From Candidatus Kaiserbacteria bacterium (lineage in GTDB: Bacteria > Patescibacteriota > Minisyncoccia > Phycocordibacterales > UBA12088), in assembly GCA_003561715.1 (NCBI GenBank), contig PWVU01000028.1, forward strand, positions 1-28,304: DNA of 28,304 nucleotides, written 5' to 3'. Position 1 is the first letter of the stretch. The number at the start of each line of letters is the position of its first letter. Of the stretch, positions 7,638 through 15,352 are shown piece after piece. The notes beneath the pieces were generated by a model. That model saw nothing but the letters and a program-made list of their open reading frames with translations, was not told where the DNA came from and made no database searches. The translations under genes were made by a program, and so were the position numbers.

Positions 7638-7652
7638 GTGTATACTATACAC
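7638..7652. promoter_or_regulatory. Perfect 15-bp palindrome overlapping the -10 of the NrtR-like gene
   Basis: GTGTATA-C-TATACAC, which is GTGTA-N5-TACAC. It covers the minus-strand TATAGT hexamer and ends 2 nt before the ATG, so a bound protein would block transcription. The same core occurs at 6597-6611. Confidence 0.6.
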
Positions 7653-7747
7653 AAATGTACGTTATTGGCGATAGTATCCGAAGTGTGTACCACAAAGTAG
7701 ATACGATCACTCACGCACATAGCGCCGATTAGCACTGATTGACACCA

Positions 7748-8794
7748 TTAGTCTGTTCGTCGCACGGAGTGAACACCGCTCTCATGTGCGCCGGCTGAGG
7801 TCATGCGGACACATTGAGCATTGGCATGTAGCTCTTGTATGGAACGCGCACCACAGTAATACATACTACTGCGGAGGTACTCGGCAAGCTCCGCAACAAG
7901 CGCCCTTGTTTCACCCTTATACGGAACCATGCCACTTACTCCTTCTGGAACCACAGCGTCGACATTAAGGTACGACTGGTTATACCGCGTAGTATACCCT
8001 TCCTGCATAACCGCTTCCGAACCCATACCGCGATACGATTTGTACGTGCCATCTTCACGCTCCACGAGCTCTCCGGGAGCGCATGAGGTTGCGGCAAGCA
8101 AACTTCCCAAGACAACGGCATCCGCTCCTGCGGCGAGCGCTTTTGCAATATCGGCACTTCCTCGAATACCCCCATCGGCAAGCACCGACACACCATGTCT
8201 TTTTGCCACTTCGGCAACGGCAAGAAGCGCTGACAATTGCGGTGCGCCTACGCCGGTGGTTGTGCGAGTGGTGCAGATCGAACCTGACCCTATGCCCACT
8301 TTCAACGCACTCGCACCCGCCTCAATAAGACGTTGTGCCGCGTCCGCAGTCACCATATTCCCCACCATTACTTCGGGGACCAAACGCTTGAATGCATCGA
8401 GTGCATGCACCACCACAGCGCTATCCGCATGCGCATTATCAAGCACAACCCCGTCGATCGACACCTCCCGCACTAATTGCGCAAGCCATGCTTCGTCGGT
8501 AGGACCAAGCGCACATACCACCTTCCCGCCGCCGTCTCGTATCATCCGCGCATCTCTACAAAGCGCCTCAAGTGTTGTGTTGCGATGCAGTATTCCCAAT
8601 CCGCCGAGACGACTCATCTCAAGCGCCATCGTTGTTGACGTGACGGTATCCATGGGGGAGGAAATGAAAGGGACGGCAAGTGAGAGTTGTGCTGTAAGTG
8701 TTGTTTCAATCGAAATATCTTCACGAGAAAGTGCGGCATGCCTCGGAAGAAGCAATACATCATCAAAGGTATAATATTCAGGAATAGTGTGCAT
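7748..8794 (-). CDS. guaB: IMP dehydrogenase catalytic core without CBS (Bateman) domain
   Basis: 348 residues, against about 490 for full IMPDH; the CBS pair normally inserted near residue 90-100 is missing and the barrel continues directly (KVVCALGPTDEAW). The catalytic loop is GIGSGSICTTR with Cys174, followed by TGVGAPQ; SVLADGGIRGSADIAKAL and YRGMGS are the phosphate-binding elements. The Arg-Tyr dyad of IMPDH is kept (TTRY, R270-Y271), which favours IMPDH over GMP reductase. The flap reads SGMVPYKG and the C-terminus is YYCGARSIQEL. It would oxidise IMP to XMP for GTP synthesis without allosteric nucleotide control. The MazG-like gene lies 43 nt upstream on the same strand. Confidence 0.9.
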   Translation of the reverse strand: MHTIPEYYTFDDVLLLPRHAALSREDISIETTLTAQLSLAVPFISSPMDTVTSTTMALEMSRLGGLGILHRNTTLEALCRDARMIRDGGGKVVCALGPTDEAWLAQLVREVSIDGVVLDNAHADSAVVVHALDAFKRLVPEVMVGNMVTADAAQRLIEAGASALKVGIGSGSICTTRTTTGVGAPQLSALLAVAEVAKRHGVSVLADGGIRGSADIAKALAAGADAVVLGSLLAATSCAPGELVEREDGTYKSYRGMGSEAVMQEGYTTRYNQSYLNVDAVVPEGVSGMVPYKGETRALVAELAEYLRSSMYYCGARSIQELHANAQCVRMTSAGAHESGVHSVRRTD

Positions 8795-8837
8795 GGTCGA
8801 TACGTTAGTGCTAACAGTGCTTTCTGCGAGATACTTT

Positions 8838-9143
8838 TCACCCGGCAGTTGCGTGCCGCTTTTCTATTTTTTTCTTTGCGTCCGCCAGCGCGTTTGCCAG
8901 ATCCACATTGCACACGCACGCAAGTGTCACCAGTGAGATACACACATCCGCAAGCTCGCCGGAAAGTGCGTTTGCATGACAAGTGCTATGCGGCTTTGCG
9001 CGTTTGGCTATTCGTAAACACTCAGCTACTTCTCCCAACTCTTCGAGCACATATAACAAAGCCTCTTCTGTTTGCGGCATACCGCCGGAGCGCTTCGTCC
9101 AATCTTCCGCTACCCACGTTTGTAGTTGTGTAATGCGTTGCAT
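8838..9143 (-). CDS. MazG-like nucleotide pyrophosphohydrolase
   Basis: 101 residues from ATG 9143; the open frame extends to 9404, but the extra part is Cys/Trp-rich, overlaps the TrmB gene and is not family-like. EELGE (within VLEELGEVAECLR) and ELADV match the EExxE and ExxD metal-binding motifs of the MazG/all-alpha NTP pyrophosphohydrolase superfamily. Such proteins hydrolyse non-canonical or excess NTPs to NMP and PPi. It lies between the TrmB-type regulator and guaB, fitting a nucleotide-housekeeping group. The last residues (KKKIEKRHATAG) are basic. Confidence 0.8.
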   Translation of the reverse strand: MQRITQLQTWVAEDWTKRSGGMPQTEEALLYVLEELGEVAECLRIAKRAKPHSTCHANALSGELADVCISLVTLACVCNVDLANALADAKKKIEKRHATAG

Positions 9144-9261
9144 TGCTCCACAGTACAACAGACACGAAAACGTGCTGTGCATTGTGCCACACAAAGAGAC
9201 CGTATGGGGAAATGTCTTTATAGTTACACACTTCACTGTTGTCGCCCGCCAACAACACATC

Positions 9262-10035
9262 TCATCGTAACAGTGTTCGGTCGTAGGTTTCGGCAATATC
9301 CCACAACATATCAAATACCGTTTGCACAAGTGTGGCGATGGTCTCGTCAGTAATGACCACCACAATAGGCTCGTGTTCAAATGAGTACAGCGCGACAGTC
9401 TCACCGGTCACATCGAACCCGCCGACCAATGCGTACGCTTCAGGCACCACCCTCGCTCGCACCTTTCCTTCTTTGCGGGCGCGCATGCGCTTGACGGCTC
9501 GTATCGCATCTTCACTTCCTCGCAACAAAATTCTTGTCGGGATATGTTTTCGCTTTCTTTCTGCAGAGAGCCGTTTTGCCCATGTGGGAAATGCCGACGC
9601 AAAGGCATCTCCATCTCCGCATATCGATAACGGTTGTCCCGCAAGAAGAACGCGCCCCTGCACATAGCGAATGCCTTCCACACCTCGATACATACGCGCG
9701 TGTTGTGCGCGTTGTGCTTGCTCCCAGAGAGAGGTAAGCGATGGAACCGCACGCTCAAACGCAGTGACCGACTCACGCAAGCGTGCCAGTAGTACCTCAG
9801 GCGACACCGCCGCAACCGTTCGCACACTGTTCCGACCCACAACACTCACACATCCCTTTTCCACCAACCGATCTACCACGCCGTAGCATGACGCGCGATG
9901 CATCCGCACTTTTCGGGCAAGCTCAGACACTGACAAGGCATCATGGCCGAGAAGCGCCACATACACGCTCGACTCCGCCTCATCAAGACCAAGTGTCGAC
10001 ACAACGGCAACCATATCAGTTCGCTCTATACTCAT
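9262..10035 (-). CDS. TrmB family transcriptional regulator
   Basis: 257 residues. An N-terminal winged helix-turn-helix (about 8-75: LGLDEAESSVYVALLGHDALSVSELARKV split over its helices, then HRASCYGVVDRLVEKG) is typical of TrmB proteins. A short helical linker (about 85-110) precedes an effector-like domain ending in ITDETIATLVQTVFDMLW. TrmB proteins commonly respond to sugars or metabolic state; the ligand cannot be told. A perfect 6-bp inverted repeat overlaps the start codon, suggesting autoregulation. MazG-like and guaB genes follow on the same strand, separated by 118 nt. Confidence 0.85.
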   Translation of the reverse strand: MSIERTDMVAVVSTLGLDEAESSVYVALLGHDALSVSELARKVRMHRASCYGVVDRLVEKGCVSVVGRNSVRTVAAVSPEVLLARLRESVTAFERAVPSLTSLWEQAQRAQHARMYRGVEGIRYVQGRVLLAGQPLSICGDGDAFASAFPTWAKRLSAERKRKHIPTRILLRGSEDAIRAVKRMRARKEGKVRARVVPEAYALVGGFDVTGETVALYSFEHEPIVVVITDETIATLVQTVFDMLWDIAETYDRTLLR

Positions 10036-10047
10036 AGTACAACTATG
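10033..10047. promoter_or_regulatory. Inverted repeat over the start codon of the TrmB-type gene
   Basis: CATAGT-ACA-ACTATG, perfect 6-bp arms. On the minus strand its 3' end is the ATG itself, and TGTACT lies in its centre. Suitable for autoregulatory binding; function inferred. Confidence 0.35.
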
Positions 10048-10407
10048 CCGCGTGCTGATTGTCTATGCAACCCGACCCACAACGCTCTATATGTACATGT
10101 CCCAGCACTCTCCAGAATGCGCTGTTACGAGATTACCAAAGCGACAACAGACGTTTTCGGCGGGCGAATGCGGCAATTGATAAATGATTTAGGATTAGAT
10201 GCGGGACAGGCGTTTGAGCCTATTGTATAGCTTCAAAGAGAATGAAACATGCCGCGAAGTATGTGAACTACCCTGCGCCAAGAGCACAGGGCATCAAGCG
10301 AAGTGCTTCACTCTTCACCATCTGAAGGACTCACTTCGTTTGGCAACTTATGTTCTCATTCATCTCTGCACACAAGCGCAGGATGTTTCGGTTTTCTTTT
10401 TGAGACC
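10048..10407. other. Intergenic region with one doubtful small ORF
   Basis: About 360 nt without a convincing gene. A 37-codon plus-strand ORF (10117-10230, MRCYEITKATTDVFGG..., ending QAFEPIV) has plausible composition but no ribosome site or known family. A short hairpin CCCTG/CAGGG (10271-10291) is present. The region borders a NUDIX gene remnant and may be decayed sequence. Confidence 0.4.
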
Positions 10408-10467
10408 CTAGACGAGCACATCGACCGCAAGCGCGTCGAAGCGAAATTTTTCCGGGGCATTTTGCAT
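10408..10467 (-). pseudogene. Truncated copy of the 5' end of the NrtR-like NUDIX gene
   Basis: From ATG 10467 the frame reads MQNAPEKFRFDALAVDVLV then TAG. The NrtR-like gene begins MKIAPEKFRFAALAVDVPV, so 15 of 19 residues match, and the DNA similarity extends over the start into the upstream region. The palindrome there is only half kept (GTGTA-N5-GACAT instead of GTGTA-N5-TACAC). Nothing similar to the rest of the NUDIX protein was seen beyond the stop. It lies 16 nt 3' of the YbaK-like gene. Confidence 0.7.
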
Positions 10468-10483
10468 GTCCATAGTACACACA

Positions 10484-10969
10484 TTAACATAGCTCGGCGA
10501 CAATAGGATGTACAACGCGTTTCCAATCTTCCGCTGAAAGAGCGATCGAGACTGCGCGGTCGCCGGCGTTGAAAATTATTTCGTCGTTATTGAAAAGGAA
10601 TCGGTCGCAATAGACGGGTAAGTTCCATAGAGTACCAAAGGGTGGAACGCCACCGGGCTCGACACCATCGGTGATGTCACGCACTTCGTCCTCGGTCGCA
10701 AACCGAATATCAGTTACACCCAGTGCCGTGCGTGCTTTGGCGGAGTCAAAGCGCTTGTCACCCGGCACCACGATCATTGCGTATGTTTTTTCTCCATTTC
10801 GCTTGATACGCACAATAAGCGCTTTGGCACCTTGCGAGATCGAGTACTCAGGGCGCACCGCGGCGGCTTCCTCGGAAGTACGCACCGGTTTGTGATCAAA
10901 ACGTTTGTAGGGAATATTGTGTCCTTGCAGCAGAGCTTCGATGCAAAAAACGGTTTGGTGATATGCCAT
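10484..10969 (-). CDS. YbaK/ProRS-type aminoacyl-tRNA deacylase
   Basis: 161 residues from ATG 10969 (MAYHQTVFCIEALLQ). The frame is open to 11239, but the upstream 90 codons look non-coding and overlap predicted RNA hairpins. Family features are the N-terminal helix, YKRFDHKP, GAKALIVRI, YAMIVVPGDKRFD, and the Gly-rich VEPGGVPPFG motif near residue 110. These proteins hydrolyse mischarged tRNA such as Cys- or Ala-tRNA(Pro) in trans. No Shine-Dalgarno lies before ATG; a roughly 200-nt structured leader with an extended -10 promoter precedes it. It lies downstream of pgk but probably has its own promoter. Confidence 0.88.
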   Translation of the reverse strand: MAYHQTVFCIEALLQGHNIPYKRFDHKPVRTSEEAAAVRPEYSISQGAKALIVRIKRNGEKTYAMIVVPGDKRFDSAKARTALGVTDIRFATEDEVRDITDGVEPGGVPPFGTLWNLPVYCDRFLFNNDEIIFNAGDRAVSIALSAEDWKRVVHPIVAELC

Positions 10970-11176
10970 AACATAACAGAGCGACGCACGAAGTACGCCG
11001 CGGGTGACTGGTCGGTGGTGCAGGTCTACAGGGGACAACTTCGCGCGCAGCCCTGCACATAACTTATTGCGCGCGCATATATCAACACCACCGCCAGCTT
11101 CTTGGCCAGCCCCCATCAAGGTTTCCCTCTTGCTGGCGGTTTCGTAAACAACACCATCGTCGTTTACGTTACTATC
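10970..11176 (-). promoter_or_regulatory. Structured 5' leader of the YbaK-like gene
   Basis: About 200 nt between the promoter and ATG. Three nested-free hairpins are visible: CGTAAAC/GTTTACG (11143-11168), ACCGCCAGC/GCTGGCGGT (11090-11140) and GTGCAGG/CCTGCAC (11018-11058). No T-box antiterminator sequence is found on the minus strand. It could be a cis-regulatory RNA; the ligand is unknown. The remaining 11186-11286 shows no gene. Confidence 0.4.
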
Positions 11177-11185
11177 TTTATACCA
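11177..11185 (-). promoter_or_regulatory. Extended -10 promoter before the YbaK leader
   Basis: TGG-TATAAA on the minus strand (11185-11177). The transcript would start near 11170, about 200 nt before the YbaK ATG. Confidence 0.45.
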
Positions 11186-11286
11186 CGCCCCACCATATAA
11201 CACCATTTGCTTCAACCACCCCTTCAACACCCGATCCACGTGTTTTCAACATACATATCCATATAGTATCCCTCACGTTATCCCCA

Positions 11287-12420
11287 TCACGCTCGTTTGA
11301 GCGCTTCGATGCCCACCAACGACCCATCCGCCAAAAAGTCGAGCATGGCGCCGCCACCGGTCGAGAGAAAGGTGAATTCTTTTTCCAGTCCAAGCGCCCC
11401 GATCGCCGCAACCGTATCCCCCCCGCCGACAATTGACGTGACGTTGGTGCGCGAGGCGATCACTTCGGCAAGTGTTTCGGTCGATGCGCCATAGCCGCCT
11501 TCATAGTAACCAAGCGGTCCGTTCCAGAGAATACTCTGCGACTCTTTCGCAAGCTCGCACACCGCGCGCGTGCTCATAGGGCCGATATCGAGAATGCGAT
11601 CGTCCGGCGTCAATTCATCGAGCGTTCGTATCGCTTTCTTCCCCTCGCCCGTTTCAACGATCGCGTCGATCGGCAGGGTGAGTTTTGGATGATCTTTGAT
11701 CGCCTCAATGCCTTGAGGATTGTCCGAAGCGAGCGAGCGACCGATCTCAACACCCCGGGCACGCAAGAGATCATGCGCGAGTGCGCCACCCACGTATACA
11801 TTGTCATACGTCTCAAGCGACATCTTCAAAATGGGCTGTTTGGTCTCGAATTTCGCACCTCCCAATACAAAGAGCGAGGGTGACTCGGGACGCAGACCTT
11901 TTGAAAGCTCGCGCACCTCGTCGGCGCAATGAATGCCTGCGCAGTGAGGCAAGAATTTCGGCACGCCGACAATGGAGGCATGCACGCGATGCGATGCGGA
12001 GAAGGCATCATTCACGTAGAGGTCGGCGAGCGCGGCGAGTTTGCGCGCAAACTCCTCATCGTTTGCTTTTTCTTCCGGATAGCGGCGAATGTTTTCAAAC
12101 AGTATGCAATCGCCGTCTTTCATCAACTCGATGGCACGCCCAGCCTCATCACCAAATATATCCTCCACAAACGATATGGGAAGTGTGCCGCGCAATACCT
12201 CAAAGACAGGCTTGAGTGTCTCCTCGGGCTCGCGTCCGATGTGCCCGACAATGAGCGTGCGCGCGCCCTCATGATGTAGATGCCGAAGTGTTTGGAGCGC
12301 CGCATCGATGCGAAATTGGTTGGTCACCGTACCGTCTTTGATTGGCACATTGAGTCCTGCGCGCACCAACACTCGCTTCCCGCACAGCTCCTTCACCTCA
12401 AGAATAGATGGTACTTGCAT
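11287..12420 (-). CDS. pgk: Phosphoglycerate kinase
   Basis: 377 residues, slightly shorter than typical PGK (about 390-415). Converts 1,3-bisphosphoglycerate and ADP to 3-phosphoglycerate and ATP in glycolysis. Motifs: VLVRAGLNVP (17-26), GHIGRE, FENIRRYPEE, VNDAFSASHRVHAS, GGAKFETK, and GGGDTVAA for the nucleotide end. The first motif normally reads RVDFNVP; the Asp that contacts 3-phosphoglycerate is Gly22 here, while the Asn and downstream Arg/His are kept. ATG 12420 lies one base after the tpiA stop; the longer frame to 12507 would overlap tpiA and was rejected. No Shine-Dalgarno is visible, so coupling to tpiA translation is likely. Confidence 0.95.
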   Translation of the reverse strand: MQVPSILEVKELCGKRVLVRAGLNVPIKDGTVTNQFRIDAALQTLRHLHHEGARTLIVGHIGREPEETLKPVFEVLRGTLPISFVEDIFGDEAGRAIELMKDGDCILFENIRRYPEEKANDEEFARKLAALADLYVNDAFSASHRVHASIVGVPKFLPHCAGIHCADEVRELSKGLRPESPSLFVLGGAKFETKQPILKMSLETYDNVYVGGALAHDLLRARGVEIGRSLASDNPQGIEAIKDHPKLTLPIDAIVETGEGKKAIRTLDELTPDDRILDIGPMSTRAVCELAKESQSILWNGPLGYYEGGYGASTETLAEVIASRTNVTSIVGGGDTVAAIGALGLEKEFTFLSTGGGAMLDFLADGSLVGIEALKRA

Positions 12421-12421
12421 A

Positions 12422-13213
12422 TTACGTACGCTCGTTGGCAATGGTAAGTATTGAAAGAAAATCGCTCGGCACAATTGACGCGTGTCCGATGAGCGCGCCA
12501 TCAGCATGCCCTTGGGTCAGCACCATGCGCGTGTTGACCGGCTCAACCGAGCCACCATACAAAACCACCCGCTCATCTGCTATCGCCTTGCCGTAGCGCT
12601 CAGCAAAAAATTTACGCACAAAGATCATCATCTCATGAATATCGCCCGGCTGAACATTCGCCTCTTTGGCGCTCTTGCCGATCGCCCACAGCGGCTCATA
12701 CGCAATGATGATACGATCGAGCTCGGTGCGCGGACGCCCTTTGAACGCGCTTATGAGTTGCGCATTCAATAATTGCAAATAATCGCCACGCGTATCGCGC
12801 ACGCGCTCGCCAATACATACGACCACTGTAAGCCCCTCTGCTAATGCCACGTCCATCTTTGTGCGTACGATCTCGTCCGTATCACCAAGCGCACGTCGCT
12901 CGGAGTGCCCGACTATCACATACTTTGCCCCGACACTTTTGACTTGCGCGGGTGACAACGAGCCCGTCTCGGATGCTTCACGTCGTGTGGCACAATCTTG
13001 CGCACCCCACATGATCTTGCGGCTTGTGGTTGCTCGCTTCAGTTCTGACAGAAATACTGCGGGCGGACACAGCACGATATCAACATTCCGAAATGAGCCT
13101 GCCTGCTTGCCGATCTTGGTGACGATCGTTTTAGCATCAGCAAGAAGCGCCGGCTTCATCTTCCAGTTGCCCATGATGAGCGGTTTGCGAGGAGGTGTGA
13201 CGTGCGTGGACAT
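12422..13213 (-). CDS. tpiA: Triosephosphate isomerase
   Basis: 263 residues. Interconverts dihydroxyacetone phosphate and glyceraldehyde 3-phosphate. Catalytic residues are visible: Lys18 in GNWKM, His103 in VGHSERR, Glu173 in AYEPLWAIG, plus the phosphate-binding YGGSV near the end. After WAIG the usual TGK-type loop 6 hinge reads KSAKEAN, with a slightly longer following stretch. ATG 13213 is preceded by TG-T-TACAAT with 9 nt spacing, a probable leaderless promoter. pgk follows after one base; the pair forms a lower-glycolysis operon. Confidence 0.96.
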   Translation of the reverse strand: MSTHVTPPRKPLIMGNWKMKPALLADAKTIVTKIGKQAGSFRNVDIVLCPPAVFLSELKRATTSRKIMWGAQDCATRREASETGSLSPAQVKSVGAKYVIVGHSERRALGDTDEIVRTKMDVALAEGLTVVVCIGERVRDTRGDYLQLLNAQLISAFKGRPRTELDRIIIAYEPLWAIGKSAKEANVQPGDIHEMMIFVRKFFAERYGKAIADERVVLYGGSVEPVNTRMVLTQGHADGALIGHASIVPSDFLSILTIANERT

Positions 13214-13222
13214 AGTGATGTC

Positions 13223-13231
13223 ATTGTAACA
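13223..13231 (-). promoter_or_regulatory. Extended -10 promoter of tpiA-pgk
   Basis: TGT-TACAAT on the minus strand, 9 nt before the tpiA ATG. No Shine-Dalgarno follows, so the mRNA is probably leaderless or nearly so. Confidence 0.55.
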
Positions 13232-13262
13232 TGAAGAGGCAACTACCTTATATGCACAGCGA

Positions 13263-14735
13263 CTATTCCTCGCGCCAAAGAACCAAACGATAATCGACAC
13301 TGGTTGCCGGAGTAAGCGGTGGCGGATCGGATGCAAGCGCGGCATGGTAGGTATTGGTACGACTCAGATACCCGGACAAGGTTGTTCCTTCGGATGTCCA
13401 ACGCTCACCCACGCGACCGCTTGAGACAATAGTACCCAGGGTATTGATTGAGGCGCGGGTGACGTACGTTCCGTATCCCGCGGGAACACTGTACGGCGAC
13501 GCACTTCGGTAATGATTCCTCCCGAAGCGCCCCGTTTGCGCAATGAAAATACCTTGCAATACCAAATTATTCGGTGAAGCCAGGGGTATGGTCATATCGT
13601 GTTGCGCAATCGCCGTCAGACCGACCGATCCATCGACGGTCGTATACGTGATATTGTTGTTAATGATGATATCGGTCGTATAAGTTGCATCTAACAGATC
13701 GGCGCTTACTACGGTCACCTTGGATCCCACTTGCCCCTCAAGCCAGACGCGATCCTCAAAAAAGACGACCGGGCAGTCGGGAGGCAACGTATAGTTGCCC
13801 AGGAATGTATGTCCGGTAATGATCTCACGGCGTTGTTGCCAGTATTGCGGGGTTGTGCTGGCATTGCGCAGATCGTAACTCCAGACTAACGCACTGCTGT
13901 CTACTCGATACACATCAATAGTCGCATTCGGTTGCAGTACCGCGCGATATCCCCGTTCGGGCGAACCGCCGCTTACTTGCGCAAAGTACAGTCCGTCTGC
14001 TTGTGCGGACGCTTTGAGATTTACCAGATCGACCGTCAGATCACTAAAACTGATCGGTGGAGTACCGGTTGCCCAGAGATGACTATTAGGACTACCGCCG
14101 AATACTCCCGGCGCATGCGGCTGAGCGGGATTGCATCCGAATGAGGGGGTGCAATTCCATGTTGCCCGTCCACTCGAGACTGACGAGTGATTCGTCCCGT
14201 CCATGCGAATGCCGCCATTGGAATGGTATGGACCGAATATCTGTCTATCGGCACCCGCCCACACATCCGCCGCCAGTATGTACGCGTAATCCGCAACCGT
14301 GGGACGCGCATACCTGCCAAAGACGGTACGCGTACGAGCGGGGTTCACAGCGGGTGCCCCGGTCGAGCGAATGTCTACCGACGAAGTGACATTGCAATAG
14401 GAGCTACCGGATATATCGAGTGTATAGGTGCCGATCACATCCCCTTCGGGGTCATCATAGTCGATCACATACGGACCCGGCTCACCGGTGCCGTTGGTGA
14501 AATCATTGGGATAGTGCGCAAGAAACCATTTATAGTACTCCAGTCCCGCCTCGGCAATGGTAAATGCTTGCTCTCGCTCGACCCGTGTTTTCATAAAAGT
14601 ATGTTGCGTCAGAAGAAACTGCAGAAGCGCGGTCGCCAGCATCATGAATATGGCACTGAATATAAGAACGGGTATCAGCATGCCGCCACGATCGCGGGGC
14701 ATGTGTGTGTATGAAGATCGAGCGCGAAAGAGCAT
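13263..14735 (-). CDS. PilX-like pilus assembly / minor pilin-associated protein
   Basis: 490 residues. After a short basic N-terminus (PRDRGGM) comes one hydrophobic helix (about 20-45, LIPVLIFSAIFMMLATALLQFLL) and then TRVEREQAFTIAEAGLEYYKWFL, the helix pattern of PilX/GspK-type proteins, but without a classical prepilin FTLIE motif. The large rest is rich in Ser, Thr, Gly, Asn and Tyr with several beta-type repeats (GSVGLTAIAQHDMTIP) and Cys at CNVTS, NCTPSFGCNP and DCPVV, fitting an extracellular disulfide-stabilised domain. It is the last gene of the pilB-pilC-minor pilin set and has a TATAAT 8 nt before its ATG. Confidence 0.65.
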   Translation of the reverse strand: MLFRARSSYTHMPRDRGGMLIPVLIFSAIFMMLATALLQFLLTQHTFMKTRVEREQAFTIAEAGLEYYKWFLAHYPNDFTNGTGEPGPYVIDYDDPEGDVIGTYTLDISGSSYCNVTSSVDIRSTGAPAVNPARTRTVFGRYARPTVADYAYILAADVWAGADRQIFGPYHSNGGIRMDGTNHSSVSSGRATWNCTPSFGCNPAQPHAPGVFGGSPNSHLWATGTPPISFSDLTVDLVNLKASAQADGLYFAQVSGGSPERGYRAVLQPNATIDVYRVDSSALVWSYDLRNASTTPQYWQQRREIITGHTFLGNYTLPPDCPVVFFEDRVWLEGQVGSKVTVVSADLLDATYTTDIIINNNITYTTVDGSVGLTAIAQHDMTIPLASPNNLVLQGIFIAQTGRFGRNHYRSASPYSVPAGYGTYVTRASINTLGTIVSSGRVGERWTSEGTTLSGYLSRTNTYHAALASDPPPLTPATSVDYRLVLWREE

Positions 14736-14743
14736 ACCAATAT

Positions 14744-14749
14744 ATTATA
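14744..14749 (-). promoter_or_regulatory. Consensus -10 hexamer before the PilX-like gene
   Basis: TATAAT on the minus strand, overlapping the stop codon of the upstream pilin gene and 8 nt before ATG 14735. An internal leaderless promoter is possible. Confidence 0.45.
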
Positions 14750-15347
14750 AGTTATCTTTCAGATTGCGAAGTGCCGCACTGGAGCGAAGCACGAAATCTT
14801 CCGGCGCGCGCGCGGGATTGATATTCGCAACAAGGTCAATACGCACAAAGCGCACTTGTGTCACACTCGCCGTATGCGGCACCGGCGCACCGTCAGAATC
14901 AAAATACGTGAATAACGGTGTATTCAGCGCATTGTTGCGAACATACTCGGTAGACGTAGCAACAACTTCCTGGGTCAGATCATACATCGGCGGCGTACCC
15001 GTAGCACGTACCGTACCGCGCATAAGAGTATCGTTTTCTATAAAGTAGCGAATGCGCACAGCGCCCGTTCCATCTATATCCGAAAAAAAAGTCATGCCAT
15101 AAGGATCAATTTCCGCAATCGGATAGCTTCCCTCAAGCCCTTGGGTGATGCCGCGAATGTGATCGGTAAGCAGCGCGATACCCTGTCGCGCTTGTTGGAG
15201 TGTATAGGTCTGTTCGCTCATGTTGTTGTATACCCGGTATAGAAACACAATGGTCCCGAAGACCAATGCGCTGGCGAGCGAAAAGATCGCGATCACCATA
15301 AGTGCCTCAATGAGTGAGTAACCGCGTTGTGTACTCTGTGTTCGCAT
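14745..15347 (-). CDS. PilW/PulJ-like minor pseudopilin
   Basis: 200 residues. The prepilin signal is RGYSLIEALMVIAIFSLAS, with cleavage expected after Gly and Glu5 retained. The N-terminal hydrophobic helix is followed by QTYTLQQARQGIALLTDHIRG, the helix and Gln/Arg pattern common in PilW/GspJ proteins. The globular domain includes YGMTFFSDIDGTGAVRIRYF, typical of the GspJ beta-sheet. It lies 5 nt after the PilV-like gene and 9 nt before the PilX-like gene. Probably part of the initiating minor-pilin complex at the pilus tip. Confidence 0.82.
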   Translation of the reverse strand: MRTQSTQRGYSLIEALMVIAIFSLASALVFGTIVFLYRVYNNMSEQTYTLQQARQGIALLTDHIRGITQGLEGSYPIAEIDPYGMTFFSDIDGTGAVRIRYFIENDTLMRGTVRATGTPPMYDLTQEVVATSTEYVRNNALNTPLFTYFDSDGAPVPHTASVTQVRFVRIDLVANINPARAPEDFVLRSSAALRNLKDNL

Positions 15348-15352
15348 ATATA

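Noticed and set aside
7655..7732. 25-codon plus-strand ORF behind TATACT
   Set aside because: The hexamer is part of a palindrome better explained as the NrtR-like operator, and the ORF has no other support.
10970..11176. T-box riboswitch before the deacylase gene
   Set aside because: The conserved antiterminator sequence was not found on the minus strand, and no terminator precedes the gene.
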